A DNA stretch of 64,000 nucleotides from an uncultured Pelagibacteraceae bacterium (GTDB lineage: Bacteria; Pseudomonadota; Alphaproteobacteria; Pelagibacterales; Pelagibacteraceae): NCBI GenBank assembly GCA_905612235.1, contig CAJQRF010000003.1, positions 27,594 to 91,593 on the forward strand, read 5' to 3'. The position numbers were made by a program, and so were the translations under genes. Shown piece by piece: positions 57,426-64,000 of the stretch. Every line of letters begins with the position of its first letter. The first letter of the stretch is position 1. Below the pieces are notes generated by a model. It was given only the letters and a program-made list of their open reading frames with translations, was not told where the DNA came from and did no database searches.

Positions 57426-58682
57426 CTACCCAAATCTTTGTGATTTATAAGCTGACAAATCTAAATTTGTATTTTCTCCAGCTATGATTCCAGAAATGAT
57501 TTTTCCTGAAATAGCTCCTAAAGTCCATCCTAAGTGATGGTGACCAAAAGAATAAAATAAATTCTTATGATTTTTTGAAGCCCCTAAAACTGGTAGAAAA
57601 TCTGGTAAAGTTGGCCTAAATCCTAGCCACTCATCTTGATGTTCTTTTAATTCCGGGAGAAGATATTTTGCATTATTTACAAGATTCAAAATTCTTTTTT
57701 TGCTTGGCGGGTTTTTTAAACCACCAAACTCAACAGTACCTACCACTCTTAAACCTTGTTCCATTGGGGTAATGCCAAATCCTTTGTTCAGGAATATAAC
57801 TGGTCGAGATAATAAATGGTCATACCCTTTAAAATGCACATGATAACCTCTTTCAGTATCCAAAGGAATTTTTTCATCAGCCTGATCTGTAAATTTTTTT
57901 GAAAAAGCCCCACATGCGATAACTACTTTATCAAAATTATAAGACATTGAATCAGTTTGTATTGTTGGTTTATTCTCAGGGGTAAAACTTATCGATTGAA
58001 CATTTTCTTTTGCAAATTTTCCACCTTTTTTAATGAAAAGATCAAATAATTTTAATAAAATTTTTTTCGGATTTTTTGCATGTTTTGCGTTTGAATAAAA
58101 TGCACCACCATGATAAATTTTTTTAATATTTGGCTCGAGATCGTGAATTTCATGAGGAGTAAGTAATTGCTGTTTTACACCAAGCTCATTTCTAATTTTA
58201 ATTTCTAGCTCCCTACTTTTTAAATTTTTATTATTCCAAAAATAAAGTATACCTTTGCTTTCTACCAATCCTGAAACATCAATTTCTTTAAAAAGTTCAT
58301 CGTAAGCAGGTAAAGCCAAGTCTAAAATTTGATGCATATACTTTGCAGTATGCATCATATTTTTTGTGCTACAACTTTTTATAAATTTTAAGAACCATGG
58401 AATCATCTTTGGTACATAATTCCATTTTAAAGCTAATGGTCCATTTGAATTCAATAACATTGCAGGAACATCAGCCAAAATATCTGGACGATTAATTGGG
58501 ACGGATGCATACGGTGAAAAATGTCCGGCGTTTCCGTAGGAAGCAGATTTTTTGCCTGGATCTTCTTTGTCTATGATTGTTACTTTAAAACCTTTTTTTA
58601 CCAGATTTAATGAAATGCAGATTCCTTGTATTCCTGCACCAATAACTCCAACTGAAGATTTGAATTGATCTTCTTTACTCAT
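57426..58682 (-). CDS. FAD-dependent D-amino-acid dehydrogenase (DadA-like)
   Basis: VGVIGAGIQGICISLNLVKKGFKVTIIDKEDPGKKSASYGNAGHFS, GFRPTLPDFLPVLG, FGHHHLGWTLGAISGKIIS. Confidence 0.85.
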   Translation of the reverse strand: MSKEDQFKSSVGVIGAGIQGICISLNLVKKGFKVTIIDKEDPGKKSASYGNAGHFSPYASVPINRPDILADVPAMLLNSNGPLALKWNYVPKMIPWFLKFIKSCSTKNMMHTAKYMHQILDLALPAYDELFKEIDVSGLVESKGILYFWNNKNLKSRELEIKIRNELGVKQQLLTPHEIHDLEPNIKKIYHGGAFYSNAKHAKNPKKILLKLFDLFIKKGGKFAKENVQSISFTPENKPTIQTDSMSYNFDKVVIACGAFSKKFTDQADEKIPLDTERGYHVHFKGYDHLLSRPVIFLNKGFGITPMEQGLRVVGTVEFGGLKNPPSKKRILNLVNNAKYLLPELKEHQDEWLGFRPTLPDFLPVLGASKNHKNLFYSFGHHHLGWTLGAISGKIISGIIAGENTNLDLSAYKSQRFG

Positions 58683-58730
58683 ATTATTGTTATTTATATA
58701 TTATTTAGAATTTAAATATTAGGTGCTAAA

Positions 58731-59195
58731 TTAGACCGCTTTTTTTTGGTGCAGAACTGGAACAATTTTTGGTTTTGTGGCACTTTCTCTTTCAACAATT
58801 GCTTCTATTGCAATATCTTCTTCTGTATTTGTCTTACCTTTGCTATTTCTCTTAATATAACCGTCAATGTCTGCGCCTTCTTCTGTTTTTAAAGTATTTT
58901 TAAAAAATATATCTCCTTTAATTACAGCACTCTTGCCAACAATAACTGTGTCTGCATAAATTTTTCCTTCAATATGACCATTCACTTCAATACTACCAGC
59001 TTCAATAGTTCCTCTTACCGATCCAGTTTCAGCAACAGTCATTTCTAAAACATATAAATTTCCATTCACTAGTCCAGCAACATCAAGTGATCCAGAAGAT
59101 CTTAGATCTCCTTCCAATTGCATGGTTTCTCCAACGTATGAACGTCCACTATGGTTAAGAGCGTTGTCATCTATGCTTCTTAAAGTTTTAAACAT
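58731..59195 (-). CDS. Bactofilin family polymer-forming cytoskeletal protein
   Basis: YVGETMQLEGDLRSSGSLDVAGLVNGN...GTIEAGSIEVNGHIEGKIYADTVIVGKSAVIKGDI. Confidence 0.9.
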   Translation of the reverse strand: MFKTLRSIDDNALNHSGRSYVGETMQLEGDLRSSGSLDVAGLVNGNLYVLEMTVAETGSVRGTIEAGSIEVNGHIEGKIYADTVIVGKSAVIKGDIFFKNTLKTEEGADIDGYIKRNSKGKTNTEEDIAIEAIVERESATKPKIVPVLHQKKAV

Positions 59196-59284
59196 CAGTT
59201 TAATTAATCATAAAAAAAAGTTTTATACAAAACTAAAAAAAATTATTTTTATATAAAAATTAAGTAATGCAATCCTAAGTTGTC

Positions 59285-60409
59285 TTATTCTACCCCATCT
59301 TGTTGGTATATTTTGCAACTCATAGTTATTCCTAGGCCTATCATTATTGAGAGCATCGAGGAGCCACCATATGACATGATTGGTAATGGTGCACCTACTA
59401 TTGGTAGTAATCCAAGAACCATAGACATATTAACCGCAACATAAGAAAAAAATGCAGCTGCAAATCCATAGCAGTATAATTTAGAAAAATTATTTCTTGA
59501 ATTGCTGCCGATTAAAATAATTCTATATATAATTAAGGCATATATAAATAATAAGAATACACAACCAACAAAACCAAACTCTTCAGAAAACAATGTAAAT
59601 ATAAAATCTGTATGTTTTTCTGGCAAATAATCTAAATAACTCTGGCTTCCCTGTAAAAATCCCTTTCCAAATATTCCTCCTGAACCCACGGCTATTTTGG
59701 ATTGTATAATTTGGTAGCCAGCTCCCAAGGGATCTCTTTCTGGATTTATAAATGTTAAAATTCTTGCTTTTTGATAAGGTTTTAAAAGTGATATTGCTAC
59801 AGGCATTAGGCTTATAAAAAACAAAAATGAATATAAAAAATATTTAATTTTAAATCCTGTTAACCAAATAACAAATAGCCCACTAATTGCAACAAGCAAA
59901 GCGGTTCCTAAATCTGGCTGAGATGCAATAAGAAAAACAGGGATGAGTAAAGCAAAAAAAGGTATCATCAGTTTTTTTAAACTTGTTACTTGCTCTATAG
60001 AAATTTTTGAATAATATCTTGATAAAAAAATAATCAAGGCAACTTTCATTAACTCGGAAGGCTGTAGATTGATAAAAAATAAATTGATCCAACGTTTTGA
60101 ACCAGAGGCGGCTATTCCAAATTGATCAACCGCTAACAGTAAGCCCAATACTACTATATAAAATAAATAAGAAGATTTGTGCCAAAACTGAGGATTAAAA
60201 AAAGAAATAGCTATAAAAACTAAAAAAAAAGCGCAAAATCTATACAGATGACTTGCGGTATAATATCCAAATTTTCCTTGTTCAGATGAATACATTGCAA
60301 AAATACTAATAATTCCTAATAACAAAACAGAAAATAATAGTAAATAGTCTATTCCAATTATTTTGTCTTTAAAGGTAAGGTTTCCTCTATAAAATTTCTG
60401 TCTTATCAT
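59285..60409 (-). CDS. rodA: Rod shape-determining protein RodA (SEDS family)
   Basis: SGSKRWINLFFINLQPSELMKVALIIFLSRYYS, GFLQGSQSYLDYLPEKHTDFIFTLFSEEFGF, PLPIMSYGGSSMLS. Confidence 0.95.
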   Translation of the reverse strand: MIRQKFYRGNLTFKDKIIGIDYLLLFSVLLLGIISIFAMYSSEQGKFGYYTASHLYRFCAFFLVFIAISFFNPQFWHKSSYLFYIVVLGLLLAVDQFGIAASGSKRWINLFFINLQPSELMKVALIIFLSRYYSKISIEQVTSLKKLMIPFFALLIPVFLIASQPDLGTALLVAISGLFVIWLTGFKIKYFLYSFLFFISLMPVAISLLKPYQKARILTFINPERDPLGAGYQIIQSKIAVGSGGIFGKGFLQGSQSYLDYLPEKHTDFIFTLFSEEFGFVGCVFLLFIYALIIYRIILIGSNSRNNFSKLYCYGFAAAFFSYVAVNMSMVLGLLPIVGAPLPIMSYGGSSMLSIMIGLGITMSCKIYQQDGVE

Positions 60410-60412
60410 TTT

Positions 60413-62338
60413 TTAAACCCCTTGAAATAAATCTAATTGGTATTTTTTTCTCAATTCATGTCTATCTAAAATTTTTTTAATAACTTTTTTGGCGACAGGA
60501 GCTGCTGCTGAACTTCCTGTTCCTCCATGCTCTATTACAACACTGATTGCATATCTTGGATTTTTATACGGCGCAAACCCCACAAATAAAGCATGGTCTC
60601 TATCTTCATATACCATATCTTTATTTTTTAATTTTAGCTTACGCTGTTCTGGAGTAATAGTTTTCACTTGGGATGTTCCAGTTTTTCCAGCAAAGGTATA
60701 ATTTTTTTTAGTTAATCTTGATCTATATGAAGTTCCCATTGGTTCATTTGTGGCACCATACAGAGCATCAAGAACAAATTTTATGTTTTCTTCATTTTTA
60801 TACAATTTTTTTATTACTGGATTTGGTAAATCTAAATTATTTTTTTTATTATAAAATTCCTCTCTCCAAGCTTGGGTTATTGGTTGTAAAGCATACTTGT
60901 CATCAATAATTCTTGGTTTAATTTCATATCCTCCGTTTGCAAGTTGAGCCATCATTAAACATAGTTGTAGTGGGGTGCTTTGAAAGTATCCTTGACCTAT
61001 TCCACTTATTAGAGTTTCTCCTAAAACCCAACCTTTTCCAATATTTTGTAATTTCCACTTTGTGTTCGGCACTATGCCTGATTTTTCTTCAATAAAATTT
61101 TCTAAAACTTTTTTTCCTAATCCAAATTTTTTTGCTGTGATTGACATTCTGTCGATACCAAGTCTTCTTGAAATTTCATAAAAATAAACATCGCAAGATT
61201 GCTTTATGGCACTTCTTAAAGACATATATCCATGGCCTTTATCTTTCCAGCAATGATATGTTTGACCATATAGCTCGATGCTACCTTTGCACTTAACAAC
61301 AAATTTCGAACTAACAATTTCATTTTCTAGTGCAGATAAAGCAACGATTGGTTTAATAGTTGAGCCTGGTGGATATAAGCCAGATAAAGATTTATTTAAA
61401 AGTGGTTTTTTTTCATTTTTAAGTAAACTTTCCCAATCTTTTAAACTTATGCCATGCACAAACTTATTAGAGTCAAAGGTTGGGCTAGATACCATAGTTA
61501 CAATATCTCCTGTATAAATATCCATTACACAAATAGATCCACTACTATCTTTTATTAGTTTGCTTGAAAATTTTTGCACTTCTTGATCTAGAGTTGTCTT
61601 AAAATCTTTTCCAGGAATTCCTTGAATTAATTTAAGCTCCTTTATTCTTTTGCCAAAAGCATTTACTTCAAATCTCTGAAGGCCAGGTTGGCCAATCATA
61701 GATTCATTTAGATTTTTTTCTAATCCATTTTTACCCGTCTTAAGTCCTGGGACATTAATTTCTCTTAACAATTTGCTATTTTCCAAATCTTTGACGCTGG
61801 CGTTAGAAACGTATCCAATAATATGCGAAGATGAGCTCTCATCCATATATTGTCTAGCTAAAGCAACCACTGGCTTAATACCTGGTATTTCGTGTAACAA
61901 AAGATTCAGCCTTGAAAATTCTTCCCAAGATAAGTTGTCAGAAATAATTATTGGTTCCCAAGGTTTACGTTTTTTTAATCTCTTTAATAAATTTCTTTTT
62001 TTTTTTTCATTAAAATCTATTATTCTTGTTAATCTAAAAAATAACTCTTCAATATTTGGTACATCTTCTGGGATCATATGGAGTTGAAACACTTGGGTAT
62101 TTTTTGCAATTTTATTACCAAAATAATCTTCAATTGTTCCCCTTTGTGGTATTGTTTTCCATTCTCTCAAACGATTCCTGTCTGATAAAGATCTCCACTT
62201 TATATTTTCAGAGATTTGTAAATAAAATAAACGGCTAATGATGGTAACAAAAACTGCTATTTTTATTGACGATAAAATGAACATTCTTCTTGAAATTAAC
62301 TTTGATTTACTTTGAATGTTTTCTGAAAAGTTAAGCAT
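60413..62338 (-). CDS. mrdA: Penicillin-binding protein 2
   Basis: YPPGSTIKPIVALSAL (SxxK), KQSCDVYFYEI, FAGKTGTSQVK, HALFVGFAPY. Confidence 0.95.
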   Translation of the reverse strand: MLNFSENIQSKSKLISRRMFILSSIKIAVFVTIISRLFYLQISENIKWRSLSDRNRLREWKTIPQRGTIEDYFGNKIAKNTQVFQLHMIPEDVPNIEELFFRLTRIIDFNEKKKRNLLKRLKKRKPWEPIIISDNLSWEEFSRLNLLLHEIPGIKPVVALARQYMDESSSSHIIGYVSNASVKDLENSKLLREINVPGLKTGKNGLEKNLNESMIGQPGLQRFEVNAFGKRIKELKLIQGIPGKDFKTTLDQEVQKFSSKLIKDSSGSICVMDIYTGDIVTMVSSPTFDSNKFVHGISLKDWESLLKNEKKPLLNKSLSGLYPPGSTIKPIVALSALENEIVSSKFVVKCKGSIELYGQTYHCWKDKGHGYMSLRSAIKQSCDVYFYEISRRLGIDRMSITAKKFGLGKKVLENFIEEKSGIVPNTKWKLQNIGKGWVLGETLISGIGQGYFQSTPLQLCLMMAQLANGGYEIKPRIIDDKYALQPITQAWREEFYNKKNNLDLPNPVIKKLYKNEENIKFVLDALYGATNEPMGTSYRSRLTKKNYTFAGKTGTSQVKTITPEQRKLKLKNKDMVYEDRDHALFVGFAPYKNPRYAISVVIEHGGTGSSAAAPVAKKVIKKILDRHELRKKYQLDLFQGV

Positions 62339-62341
62339 AAA

Positions 62342-62836
62342 TTAAGATTTTATTATTTTTAGTATTACTGAAAAAAACATCCATAACAAAGGGTAAAAAA
62401 TAAACGTAGCTAACGAGTTTTGAAAAAGAAAGAAGTAATCTATTGAATGGTTTGTTAGGGATAAAGAGATAAAATAAACGAAGTTAGCAACTAATAATGC
62501 TGGTACAAAACTTATCCAATCATTAGTCAAAGTTATTCTAACAGTAACGACTCTAACATAAGCTGCCATTCCTGCTATTACCAGTAATGACAATGAATTT
62601 ATTCCAAGTGGAAATCCAAACACGACATCGTTCACTAGGCCTGCTAAAAATATAAAACCGTACCCTAGATTTTGAGGGTGTCTCAAAACCCAATAGTAAA
62701 CTAAAATATAATGCAAGTTTATAGAAAAGAAATTAAAATCTAGCGTAGAGTTGCCATTAAAAGCAGTAAAAAAAAGCATAAAAAGTGGTAATATTTCAAA
62801 AAATCTAAACTTTGCGTTTTTATAAAAAAAGGCCAT
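62342..62836 (-). CDS. mreD: Rod shape-determining protein MreD
   Basis: Five-helix protein between mreC and mrdA; GFIFLAGLVNDVVFGFPLGINSLSLLV. Confidence 0.88.
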   Translation of the reverse strand: MAFFYKNAKFRFFEILPLFMLFFTAFNGNSTLDFNFFSINLHYILVYYWVLRHPQNLGYGFIFLAGLVNDVVFGFPLGINSLSLLVIAGMAAYVRVVTVRITLTNDWISFVPALLVANFVYFISLSLTNHSIDYFFLFQNSLATFIFYPLLWMFFSVILKIIKS

Positions 62837-62842
62837 ATAATT

Positions 62843-63688
62843 TTATTTACTACTTTTATTTTCTAAATTAACATTCACAAAAGTGACCTGATCTAAATCA
62901 GAAAATAATAAAACCTTTATAATATTATTTTCGACTTTAGCTTCTCCAATAGGAATGCCTGGTGAGAAGATTCCTGCTCTTCCTGAGGTATAAATTTTAT
63001 CACCATTTTGAACATTATGTTTCTTAGGTAGATATTCCAAAGTAGGCATGTTAACTCCATGTCCACTTAAAATTGAATGATTTCCTGAGGGCTCTGCTAC
63101 AACAGGAATTTTACTATTTAAATCAGATACAAGTAATACTCTTGTAGAAAAAAAATTTACATCTACCGTTCTTCCAATAAAATTTTTTCCATCCAAAACT
63201 TCCATGCCATTCTTAATTTTTTTATTATTTCCAATATTAATAATGTAAGAGTTCAGATATGGACTCTGTTTATCCATCATCACTCTTGCGCTTACAATAT
63301 TTTTTGATGACGAAACCTGCTCTTCAATTAATTTTCTCAATTGACTGTTTTCTAGTTCCAAAAAATCTGATTTTGAAATATCATCCTTTAGTTCATTGTT
63401 TTCATTTTGTAGTTTTTTATAATTTCTATAAAGATTTGTGTGTTCACTGATATATTTGCTTAAACTTGAAATAGTTTTTGATGGAGTTGAAACAACTAAT
63501 GCACCTCGATAAATAGTATCTTTGACCAAAGCTCTAAAGTAATTTAATGGCTTTGTTTTATATGTTTCTAAAAAAATCAGAAGAATTGATAATACAATTA
63601 ATACAAACAAAGAAAATTTTTGTTTTGTTCCCTTAGTTAAAAAAGCAGAACGAATTGCTATACCAACATCATCACGTCTTGTTTCCAT
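62843..63688 (-). CDS. mreC: Rod shape-determining protein MreC
   Basis: Single TM plus coiled coil; SPYLNSYIINIGNNKKIKNGMEVLDGKNFIGRTVDV, RVLLVSDLNSKIPVV. Confidence 0.92.
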   Translation of the reverse strand: METRRDDVGIAIRSAFLTKGTKQKFSLFVLIVLSILLIFLETYKTKPLNYFRALVKDTIYRGALVVSTPSKTISSLSKYISEHTNLYRNYKKLQNENNELKDDISKSDFLELENSQLRKLIEEQVSSSKNIVSARVMMDKQSPYLNSYIINIGNNKKIKNGMEVLDGKNFIGRTVDVNFFSTRVLLVSDLNSKIPVVAEPSGNHSILSGHGVNMPTLEYLPKKHNVQNGDKIYTSGRAGIFSPGIPIGEAKVENNIIKVLLFSDLDQVTFVNVNLENKSSK

Positions 63689-63707
63689 AATAATTATCTA
63701 AAAACTT

Positions 63708-64000
63708 TTAATAATTATTAAGCATAGTGGAAAATGTATCTTCATTATCCAATGCTTTACCAGTGCCTAGCGCTACACAAGATAATGGGTCTTCTGCTAT
63801 TTGCACAGGTAACCCTGTTTCTTTTGTAATCATTTTATCTATATTTTTCAACAAAGCGCCGCCGCCTGTTAAAACTAAACCCATGTCCACTAAATCTGCG
63901 GAAAGTTCTGGCGGGGTTTTCTCTAAAGCATCTTTAATTCCACCTAAAATTTGACCCAGGACTGGTTTCAAGGCTTCTGAAGTATCCTCTTCCTTAAGCG
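63708..64000 (-). CDS. mreB: Rod shape-determining protein MreB (partial, runs off the right edge)
   Basis: KEEDTSEALKPVLGQILGGIKDALEKTPPELSADLVDMGLVLTGGGALLKNIDKMITKETGLPVQIAEDPLSCVALGTGKAL; frame stays open to 64000. Confidence 0.95.
   Translation of the reverse strand, partial: LKEEDTSEALKPVLGQILGGIKDALEKTPPELSADLVDMGLVLTGGGALLKNIDKMITKETGLPVQIAEDPLSCVALGTGKALDNEDTFSTMLNNY

Noticed and set aside
1-64000. CRISPR arrays, prophage, transposases, tRNA or rRNA genes
   Set aside because: No spaced direct repeats, phage structural genes, transposase ORFs or cloverleaf sequences noticed; tRNAscan-SE and Infernal would be decisive.

Overview
The window is gene-dense, AT-rich alphaproteobacterial chromosome. 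Short spacers, operon layout and gene content suggest SAR11/Pelagibacterales (inference, no search run). I see no rRNA, tRNA, CRISPR array, prophage or transposon. Recognisable blocks: a Cfa/DUF1365/FAD-oxidoreductase lipid-modification triad; 5-oxoprolinase pxpABC; prpD-like and acnA; argE; a minus-strand operon of creatinase-like, EutA-like and ectoine-hydrolase(DoeA/EutD)-like genes followed by potADBC; a divergent plus-strand set (LLM flavin monooxygenase, PF06684/DUF1185, alpha/beta hydrolase, ALDH, Liv-type binding protein, NCS1 permease); guaB (lacking CBS domains) and guaA; two LIV-type ABC transporters, one with azlCD; a cysteine/persulfide/redox group; and bactofilin-rodA-mrdA-mreDCB. 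The best candidate for an undescribed system is the divergent catabolic locus at about 16.6-31.4 kb. Other notable structure: a 54-nt near-identical stop-codon-plus-terminator repeat at the ends of two adjacent unrelated genes, two gene relics (ureohydrolase N-terminus and probable NCS2 permease C-terminus), and strong intrinsic-terminator hairpins inside two ABC transporter operons. All family calls come from reading the translations and recalled family motifs.
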